A DNA stretch of 6,229 nt. Source: RGIG1959 sp045637645 (GTDB lineage Bacteria > Bacillota > Clostridia > Oscillospirales > Acutalibacteraceae). Where the stretch lies: assembly GCA_045637645.1 (NCBI GenBank), contig JAZTZV010000122.1, positions 1-6,229 of the forward strand. The letters run 5' to 3'. The position numbers were made by a program, and so were the translations under genes. The notes beneath the pieces are model-generated. The model made no database searches. It was not told the DNA's origin and was given only the letters and a program-made list of their open reading frames with translations. Below, one piece after another: positions 1-5,364 of this stretch. How positions within the stretch are numbered: position 1 is the first letter of the stretch; each line of letters opens with the position of its first letter.

Positions 1-45
1 CTTTTTGCTTCGCAAAAATCCACCTCCCCTTGCTTCAAGGGGAGG
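1..45 (-). repeat. Structured repeat, copy A (minus strand, truncated by window edge)
   Basis: Read on the minus strand, this stretch has a first hairpin (arms 37-45 and 23-31, CCTCCCCTT/AAGGGGAGG, with one more possible G-C pair inside), then TGG (22-20), then a second hairpin (arms 12-18 and 2-8) with a GAA loop. Copy B at 184-232 follows the same plan on the other strand. By analogy with copy B, a short purine-rich tail such as GACGGAGGGG would be expected just left of position 1, so this copy is probably incomplete here. No reading frame is supported. I infer a dispersed noncoding repeat; I cannot tell whether it is mobile or transcribed. Confidence 0.6.
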
Positions 46-182
46 CCTCGCGCTGTACACCCTATGAACTCGCCGCAAGATTGCGGTAGGGGTGAACTCG
101 ATTCGCCCGCGTTGTCGCAAGCCAACGATCGACGCGAGGCGATCATTCTGAATACTCCCGCTGCGGCGCGCAGGAAACTCTT
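46..182. other. Noncoding hairpin-rich spacer between the two repeat copies
   Basis: No credible gene is present. Visible structures are: CCGCAA/TTGCGG at 73-78 and 81-86, flanked by CCCTA (60-64) and TAGGG (87-91); a 7-bp stem GGGTGAA (90-96) with TTCGCCC (102-108), including one G-T pair; and a short stem CTGCG/CGCAG at 161-173. The octamer TGAACTCG occurs twice (65-72 and 93-100). GCCTCGCG at 45-52 is inverted as CGCGAGGC at 133-140. This dense self-complementarity suggests that the spacer belongs to a composite repeat together with copies A and B, which is an inference. Confidence 0.45.
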
Positions 183-183
183 G

Positions 184-232
184 CCTCTCCCTATGGGAGA
201 GGTGGCACGGCGAATGCCGTGACGGAGAGGGC
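184..232 (+). repeat. Structured repeat, copy B (plus strand)
   Basis: Hairpin 1 pairs 184-191 (CCTCTCCC) with 195-202 (GGGAGAGG). It is followed by TGG (203-205), hairpin 2 pairing 206-211 (CACGGC) with 216-221 (GCCGTG) around a GAAT loop, and a tail containing GGAGAGGG (224-231). The tail can also pair with CCTCTCC at 184-190, so the left arm has two possible partners. Copy A shares the plan (CCTCyCC arm, GAGGTGG joint, second hairpin with a GAA-type loop), but its second stem has a wholly different base-paired sequence, which is the pattern expected of conserved structure. The remaining bases up to 289 show no gene. Confidence 0.6.
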
Positions 233-289
233 TTTTGAATTTTCTCTGACAATTGTTGCCTACGAAGTTGCCACATGCCACATAAAAAC

Positions 290-327
290 AAAAAGCCTTG
301 CGAACCGATTGGTTCGCAAGGCTTTTT
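290..327 (-). terminator. Rho-independent terminator of the ROK-like gene
   Basis: This is a perfect 17-bp inverted repeat (290-306 and 311-327) with a 4-base loop. The core GCCTTGCGAACC is flanked by A5 and T5 runs. On the minus strand it starts 11 bases after the stop codon of the 338-1723 gene and ends in TTTTTG followed by more T-rich sequence, as expected for intrinsic termination. The symmetry means it could also stop transcripts arriving on the plus strand. Confidence 0.92.
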
Positions 328-337
328 CAATTTCAGA

Positions 338-1723
338 TCAGCCGATCGCGGGGAGAGATGCAGCAGCGGCGGATTGACCGACGCGGCGGAACTTCTCGTC
401 AGGCAGGTTGAGCTCGACGCCCGTAATTTCGGGATATTCGTCCGCAAGCACACGGCGGGCTTCCTCGATGACGAGGTCGCCGCCTTCGCCGGACATCACG
501 CGGCCGAGAAGCAGCACATGCGCCACTTTGTAGTAGGTCGCATAGTACGCCAGCGCATGGCCGAGGTACGTACCGATGGAGCGATAGATATCACGAGCGG
601 CTTCAGAGCCGTTGTTCATCTCGCCTTGAACAACCTTCAGCTTCTCAGCGGGAGAGAGGCTCTCGTCAAGAGCGATGCCGGCGCGGGGAGCGAGTTTGAT
701 GACGCTGTCTTGCGAGAAGTATTTCACGCCGCAGCCCTTATCGCCCGACCACTCGTCTTCCATCGCGTCGTCTTGGAGATCAACGGGAGCAAACGCCAAC
801 TCGTTGAGCCAACCGGTGATGTTGCCGTCCGCGTCGACATAGCCGACCGCTTCGGAAGTGCCCATCGCGATGCCGAGAATTTCGTTGGAGCCGAGGCTCA
901 TCGCGCCGGCAAGAGCGGTCACGTCGCCGTCGTTGACAACTTCCAGCGGCACGTCGCCGATTTCTTTGGCGGCACGGATGTAGATGTCTTTGACTTTCTT
1001 GTCGAACTCGTCCTTCGGGACTTTGAGGAACAGCGACGCGACCATCGCGCGGTTGTCGACATAGATGCCGGCGGACGAAACGCCGATCGCGTCAACGCGC
1101 GGCATTTTGGACGCCGCGGTCTTCATCGCTTCGACGATGCCGTTGAAGTGATAATCGGGGTCGGAGTTGGTTTTCGGGAACCACACCACTTCTTCGGAGT
1201 AGATGGATTCGCCGTTGACAACCGCGGAAACCTTACGGTCGGAGCCGCCGGCGTCAAAACCGATGCGGCAACCGTCGAGGTGACGGCCGACAGGCTTCGC
1301 GCCCGATTTCTCGGCGGGAGTCTCAGCAAACGGCACCGACACGACGGTGAACTCTTGCTCATAGACATTGCCCATGAAGTCCGCGTCGAACTCACGCGCG
1401 CCGCCGACTTTGTAAGTCTCGGCAATGTAAGCGCCGATGGCGTCATCGCCGCAAATATACACTTTCCAGCCGCCGTAAGCCCACAGCAGCATCTTCACGG
1501 TACGCTCCACATAGACGCAGTCCGCTTCTTTCATCTCTTCGGTGCCATGAATCTTCATTTTACGCACCGCGGTGTAACCTTGGTTACGCTCGACCGCGAC
1601 CGCGATCTCCTTGCCGTTCGCCGCAGACGCTTCAAACGCCTTGCAGAACGCCGCCATGGGGATGTAGCCTTGGTCCAGCTTCGGAATGTTCTTAATGTTG
1701 ACTTCAATACCAAACACGTTCAT
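338..1723 (-). CDS. ROK-like ASKHA-fold sugar kinase homologue, long form
   Basis: The 461-residue protein is probably a cytoplasmic ATP-dependent sugar kinase or a relative; its substrate is unknown. Seen in the sequence: a phosphate-binding-like DAGGSDRK at residues 157-164, followed by two predicted beta strands; an IGVSSAGI strand at 213-220; NDGDVTALAGA at 264-274, which matches the ROK NDxN...A/G region with D265 as likely base; an MGTSEAVGY turn at 287-295; and an LLLGRVMSGEGGD segment near 405-416 resembling the adenosine motif. Typical ROK kinases are about 300-320 residues. This one has roughly 150 extra N-terminal residues, and the zinc motif CxCGxxGCxE is reduced to a GDKGCG segment (C331). 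The ATG is set by AAAGGAGG upstream. The gene has its own promoter and terminator, so it is probably monocistronic. The fold assignment is fairly secure; kinase activity is inferred. Confidence 0.85.
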   Translation of the reverse strand: MNVFGIEVNIKNIPKLDQGYIPMAAFCKAFEASAANGKEIAVAVERNQGYTAVRKMKIHGTEEMKEADCVYVERTVKMLLWAYGGWKVYICGDDAIGAYIAETYKVGGAREFDADFMGNVYEQEFTVVSVPFAETPAEKSGAKPVGRHLDGCRIGFDAGGSDRKVSAVVNGESIYSEEVVWFPKTNSDPDYHFNGIVEAMKTAASKMPRVDAIGVSSAGIYVDNRAMVASLFLKVPKDEFDKKVKDIYIRAAKEIGDVPLEVVNDGDVTALAGAMSLGSNEILGIAMGTSEAVGYVDADGNITGWLNELAFAPVDLQDDAMEDEWSGDKGCGVKYFSQDSVIKLAPRAGIALDESLSPAEKLKVVQGEMNNGSEAARDIYRSIGTYLGHALAYYATYYKVAHVLLLGRVMSGEGGDLVIEEARRVLADEYPEITGVELNLPDEKFRRVGQSAAAASLPAIG

Positions 1724-1743
1724 TTCGGAAAGCCTCCTTTAAA

Positions 1744-1769
1744 ATACTCGTCCTCACAAAAGGACGTAT
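1744..1769 (-). promoter_or_regulatory. Small hairpin in the leader of the ROK-like gene
   Basis: On the minus strand, CGTCCT and AGGACG (1761-1766 and 1749-1754) form a 6-bp stem with a 6-base loop; outer ATAC/GTAT could pair as an alternative register. It lies between the predicted promoter and the ribosome binding site, within a leader of about 50 bases. It might stabilise the 5' end of the mRNA. It is too small to call a riboswitch. Confidence 0.35.
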
Positions 1770-1782
1770 CTTGCTATATATC

Positions 1783-1811
1783 ATCATACCAAATAAATAC
1801 AAAAACAACAA
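1783..1811 (-). promoter_or_regulatory. Sigma-A-type promoter of the ROK-like gene
   Basis: On the minus strand, TTGTTG (1811-1806) is followed after exactly 17 bases by TATGAT (1788-1783). The -10 is a 5/6 match; the -35 matches only the TTG. Upstream lie A- and T-runs (about 1817-1835) that could act as an UP element. Predicted initiation is near 1776, giving a leader of about 50 bases to the ATG at 1723. No convincing terminator for the preceding apbE gene was seen in this gap. Confidence 0.6.
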
Positions 1812-1886
1812 GTCCTATTGCAAATTTTTTTTGCAGTTTTGGAGAAAATCACAAGTTTTTCGCCGAAAAGTGCAAACAACCGCGTA

Positions 1887-2858
1887 TCAATCCACGCGTT
1901 TAACACCGTCCGTTGCCACAACCGTGCCGTCCGCTTTGACGAACACGGCATCCACATCCTCATACGACTGCAAAAACGCCTGCGCCCTGTCAAACCCCAT
2001 CACGAAACACGCCGTCGACAGCACATCGGCATCAAGCGCGTTCGGCGCGAGGATCGTGACCGACAGCAGATCGTTTTCGACGGGATAACCCGTTTTTGGG
2101 TTAAGAATATGGGAATACCACACATCGTCGATCATGTACCCTCTCTCGTACGACCCCGAAGTCACCACCGCACGGTCGTGCACCGCGATTGTGCCGACCA
2201 AGTTGTCGGGGTTTTTCGGATCGGCGATGCCGACATGAAACGGCGAACCATCGGGTTTCGATCCGATCGCGACGATGTTGCCGCCGAAATCGAGAAGCGC
2301 GCTTGTGCATCCACCCAACCGCAGTCCTTGCGCAACATCATCGGCAATGGCGCCTTTGGCGATGCCGCCGAGATCCAAACGCACGCCCTCCATCAACGTG
2401 ACCGTTCCGTCGCCGAGGATCATTTTATAACTGCCGCTCGCAAACAACGCCGCGGTGAGTTCTTCGTTTGTCGGAACGGATCCCCGCTCCTCCGCCGCCG
2501 TCCACAAATCGGTCAACGCGCCGAGCGTGACATCAAACGCGCCGTCGGTGGCAAGCGAATACTCCTGCGCGGTTTGGAGCAGTTGATACGTCAGTGTATC
2601 GACGGTTGTTTGTGCACCATTCGCCGCGTTGAGTTTGCTGATCATACTTCCTGCTTTGGTGCGTGACCAACGTTCCTCTCCCTCTCGAAGAAGATGAACC
2701 GATGCATCCAGGGCGATCTCCTCTTTGCCGTCGTACAGCGAAATCGTGCACACGGTGTCAAGCGCCGTGACGGTGCGCGAGAGCGGTTTCTCCTCCGCAC
2801 AAGAAGTCATCATCAACACCGCGCTCAGCACCGCGATCCAAGAAACAAGACGTTTCAT
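1887..2858 (-). CDS. apbE: FAD:protein FMN transferase, ApbE family lipoprotein
   Basis: This enzyme moves FMN from FAD onto a Thr/Ser of target flavoproteins (Rnf/Nqr subunits, FMN-binding domains) with Mg2+, outside the cytoplasmic membrane. The 323-residue protein begins with a lipoprotein signal: basic MKR, a hydrophobic run, and MTSC with lipidated C20. Family motifs appear in order: NAANG near 77-81, GAFDVTLGALTDLW at 107-120, DLGGIAKG at 162-169, DFGGNI at 190-195, VVTSGSYERG at 231-240, YSHILNPKTGYP at 248-259, and DADVLSTA at 276-283, with D278 and T282 as the usual metal ligands. Length is normal. The ATG at 2858 follows AAAGGAGG; upstream in-frame starts would overlap the PRPP synthetase gene and lack the lipoprotein start. 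No target flavoprotein is present in the window. A terminator hairpin sits just upstream, so its promoter is unclear. Confidence 0.95.
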   Translation of the reverse strand: MKRLVSWIAVLSAVLMMTSCAEEKPLSRTVTALDTVCTISLYDGKEEIALDASVHLLREGEERWSRTKAGSMISKLNAANGAQTTVDTLTYQLLQTAQEYSLATDGAFDVTLGALTDLWTAAEERGSVPTNEELTAALFASGSYKMILGDGTVTLMEGVRLDLGGIAKGAIADDVAQGLRLGGCTSALLDFGGNIVAIGSKPDGSPFHVGIADPKNPDNLVGTIAVHDRAVVTSGSYERGYMIDDVWYSHILNPKTGYPVENDLLSVTILAPNALDADVLSTACFVMGFDRAQAFLQSYEDVDAVFVKADGTVVATDGVKRVD

Positions 2859-2878
2859 CGTCGTCCTCCTTTTTGAGC

Positions 2879-2914
2879 AAAAAGGATGTATGCCGCGAAA
2901 GCGACATACATCCT
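2879..2914 (-). terminator. Terminator hairpin between prs and apbE
   Basis: On the minus strand, arms 2914-2901 and 2896-2883 form a continuous 14-bp stem (AGGATGTATGTCGC with GCGGCATACATCCT, one U-G pair) around a UUUC loop, followed by TTTTT then GCTC. The U-tract is short, and additional A-U pairs at the base may extend the stem. It begins 15 bases after the prs stop codon. The apbE Shine-Dalgarno (AAAGGAGG) starts only a few bases beyond the T-run, so termination may be partial, or the hairpin may protect a 3' end. Confidence 0.8.
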
Positions 2915-2928
2915 CTTGTTCGCAATGA

Positions 2929-4080
2929 TTACTTACCGCGATGCTCCGCGAGAAGTTGTTGAATCTTGGCGTGGGGGTCAACAATGGTGCTGACCGACAC
3001 GTCGCAGTTGAGCGCCGCAATGAAATATGCCGCGTATTTGGACACATCGACTTCGTGGAACCATTCGCGGTCGGCAAGCTCGGGACGGCGATAGGTCAGG
3101 TTGGTGCCGAACACGCCGTGAAGCACGCCGTCGGCAACCGCTTTGTCGAACACCTCGAGGCCGTTGACGAACAGCGCATAGGTCGCGTAGGTGAAGATGC
3201 GGTTCGCGTTGCGCTTTTTGAGCTCATACGCGATGTCGAGCATCGACTCACCCGAGCTGATGATGTCGTCGGCGATGAACACATCTTTGCCCGCAACGTC
3301 GTTGCCCAGATATTCGTGAGCGACGATCGGGTTGCGACCGTTGACAACACGCGAGAAGTCGCGGCGTTTGTAGAACATGCCGAGATCCACGCCCATCGTC
3401 GACGCGTACAGCATGTTGCGGTTCATCGCGCCTTCGTCAGGCGAGATGACCATCAAGTGATCGCGGTCCGCACGGATGTCGGGCACCGCGGTGAACATCG
3501 TTTTGAGAACTTGGTAAGACGGCATGATGTTGTCAAAGCCCGTCAGCGGAATCGCATTGTGCACGCGGGGATCGTGAGCGTCAAAAGTCACGATGTTGGA
3601 CACGCCCATGGCGGTCAACTCTTGGAGCGCCGCGGCGCAGTCAAGGGACTCGCGGTAGTTGCGGCGATGTTGTCTGCCGCCGTAGAGAATGGGCATCACG
3701 ACGTTGATGCGATGCGCCTTACCGCTCGCCGCTTGGATGATGCGCTTGAGATCTTGATAGTGATCGTCGGGCGACATATGGTTTTCAATGCCGAACAGGT
3801 CGTAGGTGCAGGAATAGTTGCCCACATCCACAATGATGTACAGGTCATCGCCGCGGATGCTTTCTTTGATCAAGCCTTTGGCATCACCCGACGAGAAACG
3901 CGGGCATTCCGAAGGAACCAAGAAGGTTTCTTCTTCGTAGCTCGTACCCTTGGACCACTCGGTCAAGTAACCGTTGATTTGCTCGCCGAGCTCTTTTGCA
4001 GAGCTGAGCGCAATGATACGCAGGGGCGCCACTTGCTTCGCTTTGATAAACAATTCTTCCGCACTCTTCATATCCGTCAT
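2929..4080 (-). CDS. prs: Ribose-phosphate diphosphokinase (PRPP synthetase), long clostridial form
   Basis: It makes PRPP from ribose 5-phosphate and ATP, feeding purine, pyrimidine, NAD, His and Trp synthesis in the cytoplasm. The 383-residue protein shows the family landmarks: GGRQHRRNYRES at 134-145 (counterpart of the RQDRK ATP-binding segment), TFDAHDP at 165-171 with D167 and H169, VISPDEGA at 211-218, KRR at 238-240 in the flexible-loop region, and VFIADDIISSGES at 267-279, the PRPP/ribose-phosphate binding loop, where the usual DDxxxTGGT reads DDIISSGES. It is about 65 residues longer than the common ~315-residue enzyme, with extra N-terminal sequence and a longer C-terminus. The ATG at 4080 is preferred because AGGAGG lies 8 bases upstream; a TTG two codons earlier would be only 2 bases from it. 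It has its own promoter and is followed by a terminator. Family is certain; the altered loop is unusual but probably still functional. Confidence 0.92.
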   Translation of the reverse strand: MTDMKSAEELFIKAKQVAPLRIIALSSAKELGEQINGYLTEWSKGTSYEEETFLVPSECPRFSSGDAKGLIKESIRGDDLYIIVDVGNYSCTYDLFGIENHMSPDDHYQDLKRIIQAASGKAHRINVVMPILYGGRQHRRNYRESLDCAAALQELTAMGVSNIVTFDAHDPRVHNAIPLTGFDNIMPSYQVLKTMFTAVPDIRADRDHLMVISPDEGAMNRNMLYASTMGVDLGMFYKRRDFSRVVNGRNPIVAHEYLGNDVAGKDVFIADDIISSGESMLDIAYELKKRNANRIFTYATYALFVNGLEVFDKAVADGVLHGVFGTNLTYRRPELADREWFHEVDVSKYAAYFIAALNCDVSVSTIVDPHAKIQQLLAEHRGK

Positions 4081-4114
4081 TGACAATTCCTCCTAAACGA
4101 GACATTACGCAGGC

Positions 4115-4143
4115 ATTATAGCATTTTTCGACGCTGTTTGCAA
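4115..4143 (-). promoter_or_regulatory. Strong sigma-A-type promoter of prs
   Basis: On the minus strand, TTGCAA (4143-4138) is followed after exactly 17 bases by a perfect TATAAT (4120-4115). Initiation near 4108 would give a leader of about 28 bases that contains the AGGAGG site. This is the best promoter in the window. No clear terminator for the upstream phosphoesterase gene lies between 4143 and 4243, so read-through into prs is possible. Confidence 0.85.
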
Positions 4144-4242
4144 CCCCTTGAGCAAGATTCTGCGCGAAAAAATTTTCAGCCTTGCGCGTCGGTTTTCTTC
4201 GTGAACGATGCACAAATCCGCGTTGCGGCGCATATCTTGGTA

Positions 4243-4704
4243 TCAGAGCGCGACCATGCGCGGATAGACCGCGCCGCGTTCGATCTCCAAAATCGCATAC
4301 GTACGTGTCGACGCGAGCGAGCCGGGATTGAGAAGCAACATACCCTCGTGAAAATCCACGGCGGGAATATGCGTATGCCCGTACAACGCGGCGGCAACCT
4401 CCTGTTCCTTGGCGGTGTAGGTCAAGTTGAGCAATCCCGATTTCACCCGCTCGGCGTAGCCGTGCGTGAGATAGAGCTTGGCACCGCCCAACGACACGAC
4501 CGTGTTGACGGGTACCGCCGCACCGACGTCGCAATTGCCGCGCACGATGTGCCATTCGCGGGGATCCTCCGCCGCCACACGCGCCGCCTCCGCGGCACCG
4601 TCACCCAAGTGGATGACCGCTTTCACTTGCGGGCATTGCGCCAACGCTTCGCGCACGAGCGTTTCGTTGCCGTGGCTGTCGGACATAACCAAAACCTGTA
4701 CCAT
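4243..4704 (-). CDS. YfcE/MJ0936-type metallophosphoesterase
   Basis: This is a small two-metal phosphodiesterase of the calcineurin-like superfamily, presumably cytoplasmic; the natural substrate of this family branch is poorly defined. All metal-ligand motifs are present in the 153-residue protein: DSH at 9-11, GD at 34-35, GNCD at 56-59, TH at 80-81 and GHTH at 109-112, followed by the typical NPGS at 126-129. Length matches the family (about 150-180). The ATG at 4704 is chosen because GGGAGG lies 9 bases upstream and the motif-bearing N-terminus starts immediately; the open frame continues further upstream but into an opposing gene. It starts head-to-head with the small-protein gene at 4738, with 33 bases between the starts. 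I saw no clear promoter in that gap, so it probably lies inside the opposing gene. Confidence 0.92.
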   Translation of the reverse strand: MVQVLVMSDSHGNETLVREALAQCPQVKAVIHLGDGAAEAARVAAEDPREWHIVRGNCDVGAAVPVNTVVSLGGAKLYLTHGYAERVKSGLLNLTYTAKEQEVAAALYGHTHIPAVDFHEGMLLLNPGSLASTRTYAILEIERGAVYPRMVAL

Positions 4705-4713
4705 ATTTTCAAT

Positions 4714-4725
4714 CCTCCCAAGGAG
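4714..4725. promoter_or_regulatory. Abutting Shine-Dalgarno sequences of two divergent genes
   Basis: CCTCCC at 4714-4719 is the minus-strand GGGAGG of the phosphoesterase gene, and AAGGAG at 4720-4725 is the plus-strand site of the 79-aa gene. The two sites touch without a base between them and form part of an imperfect palindrome (CTCC CAA GGAG). Distances to the ATGs are 9 bases (minus) and 12 bases (plus, rather long). Confidence 0.75.
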
Positions 4726-4737
4726 TGTGATGCTGTC

Positions 4738-4977
4738 ATGAATCAACCGAACCCTGCTCAACTGAATGCTTTGCTGAACATCGCTTCGAAAAAACTGGGC
4801 GTTGCGCCCGAAACGCTCGCCGCCTCTGCCGCAAACGGCGGTTACGACGGGTTGCTGAAGTCGCTTTCGCCCGAGAAACGCCGTGCGCTCGAAGGCATGC
4901 TCGGCGATCCCGCACAGTTGCAAGCGTTGTTGCAGTCCGAACAGGTGCGCCGTTTGTTGGCGCAATTCACAAAATAA
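4738..4977 (+). CDS. Small helical protein of unknown function (cassette gene 1)
   Basis: The 79-residue protein belongs to no named family that I recognise. It has no signal peptide or membrane segment and reads as a set of short amphipathic helices: 6-20 (AQLNALLNIASKKL), 24-41, 45-55 (PEKRRALEGML) and 58-77, ending in VRRLLAQFTK. The GDPAQLQALLQSEQVRRLL stretch has the look of small helical-bundle segments that pair with partners. It is the first of three same-strand genes of small proteins (45-base gap to the next), which suggests co-expression. AAGGAG lies 12 bases before the ATG; no nearer in-frame start exists. It resembles hypothetical proteins that I associate with Clostridia, but that is an impression from memory, not a search result. 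Confidence 0.75.
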   Translation: MNQPNPAQLNALLNIASKKLGVAPETLAASAANGGYDGLLKSLSPEKRRALEGMLGDPAQLQALLQSEQVRRLLAQFTK

Positions 4978-5022
4978 GTATAGCGAATATCGCACTTAAA
5001 CACAAGAGGGAGGCGGCAATTC

Positions 5023-5364
5023 ATGGACGATTTAAGCGAAAAACTGGATCGTCTGCTTTCCTCACCTGACAGCATGAAGCGCATCGAAGAGCTGATGGGG
5101 GCGTTCACGGGCGGCGAACAACCTGCTCCCCCGCCGCCCGTTGACAACGCACCGTCGCTCCCCGACCTTGGGATGATGCTCAAACTTGCGCCGCTGTTGG
5201 CGCAATTCGGACAGGAAGACGACAGCGCCGCACTTCTTCACGCGTTGCGCCCGCATTTACAGCAAGAGCGACAAAAGCGCCTCGACGACGCACGCCAAAT
5301 GATGCGACTCATCAAGTTGCTGCCGCTTTTGGGAGAACTGAAAAAAGGAGATCCCGACACATGA
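5023..5364 (+). CDS. Small three-helix protein with proline linker, unknown function (cassette gene 2)
   Basis: I do not recognise a named family for this 113-residue protein. Seen: an acidic N-terminal helix (about 2-28, including SMKRIEELMGAF), a proline-rich linker at 34-47 (APPPPV, then NAPSLP), a hydrophobic helix around 50-63 (MMLKLAPLLAQF), an acidic turn QEDD at 64-67, and a long basic-amphipathic region 68-107 (LLHALRPHLQQERQKRLDDA, then RQMMRLIKLLPLLGEL). There is no signal peptide or clear transmembrane span. The RPHL-ERQKRLDDA-RLIKLLPLL pattern looks like the conserved core. AGGGAGG lies 9 bases before the ATG. Its stop codon overlaps the next start (ATGA), implying translational coupling. 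LLAQF appears both here and at the end of the preceding protein, perhaps hinting at a shared helix type. Confidence 0.8.
   Translation: MDDLSEKLDRLLSSPDSMKRIEELMGAFTGGEQPAPPPPVDNAPSLPDLGMMLKLAPLLAQFGQEDDSAALLHALRPHLQQERQKRLDDARQMMRLIKLLPLLGELKKGDPDT

Noticed and set aside
1817..1835. TGCAAA/TTTGCA stem with an A/T run as an apbE terminator
   Set aside because: The stem is only 6 bp, AT-rich and has no U-tract in the right place on the minus strand; it fits better as an A-tract upstream of the ROK-like promoter.
275..1903. Long plus-strand open frame (542 codons) opposite the ROK-like gene
   Set aside because: It starts inside the terminator, lacks a ribosome binding site, and its product is His/Arg/Val-rich low-quality sequence typical of the antisense of a GC-rich gene. 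The minus-strand frame carries clear motifs, a ribosome binding site and a promoter.
1818..2666. Plus-strand open frame opposite apbE
   Set aside because: No ribosome binding site, arginine/histidine-rich shadow product, and full overlap with a gene containing all ApbE motifs.
2859..3077. N-terminal extension of apbE into the prs gene
   Set aside because: The frame is open, but the extension overlaps prs and the terminator. The AAAGGAGG-preceded ATG at 2858 begins a textbook lipoprotein signal.
2941..4083. Plus-strand open frame of 380 codons opposite prs
   Set aside because: It mirrors the prs gene almost exactly and encodes a composition-biased product without motifs. The minus strand encodes an evident PRPP synthetase.
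4084..4086. TTG start for prs two codons upstream
   Set aside because: Only 2 bases separate it from AGGAGG; the ATG at 4080 has the normal 8-base spacing.
4144..4242. Terminator for the phosphoesterase gene
   Set aside because: AAAAAATTTT and scattered GCGC words are present, but no stable GC stem followed by a U-run on the minus strand.
4243..4377. Minus-strand frame over the phosphoesterase 3' end (and a longer one at 3884-4555)
   Set aside because: These frames are Arg/Cys-rich shadows without ribosome binding sites and overlap both real genes.
4680..4709. Plus-strand promoter for the small-protein cassette (CGGACA, 18 bases, TATTTT)
   Set aside because: Both hexamers match only 4 of 6 and the -10 would overlap the opposing start codon; too weak to annotate.
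4138..4737. N-terminal extension of the 79-aa protein back to 4138
   Set aside because: The upstream part is an antisense shadow of the phosphoesterase gene, with a sharp change in composition at residue M of the 4738 start.
4705..4995. N-terminal extension of the phosphoesterase to 4995
   Set aside because: It would run antisense through the 79-aa gene, has no motif content, and the metallophosphoesterase fold begins right at the ATG at 4704.
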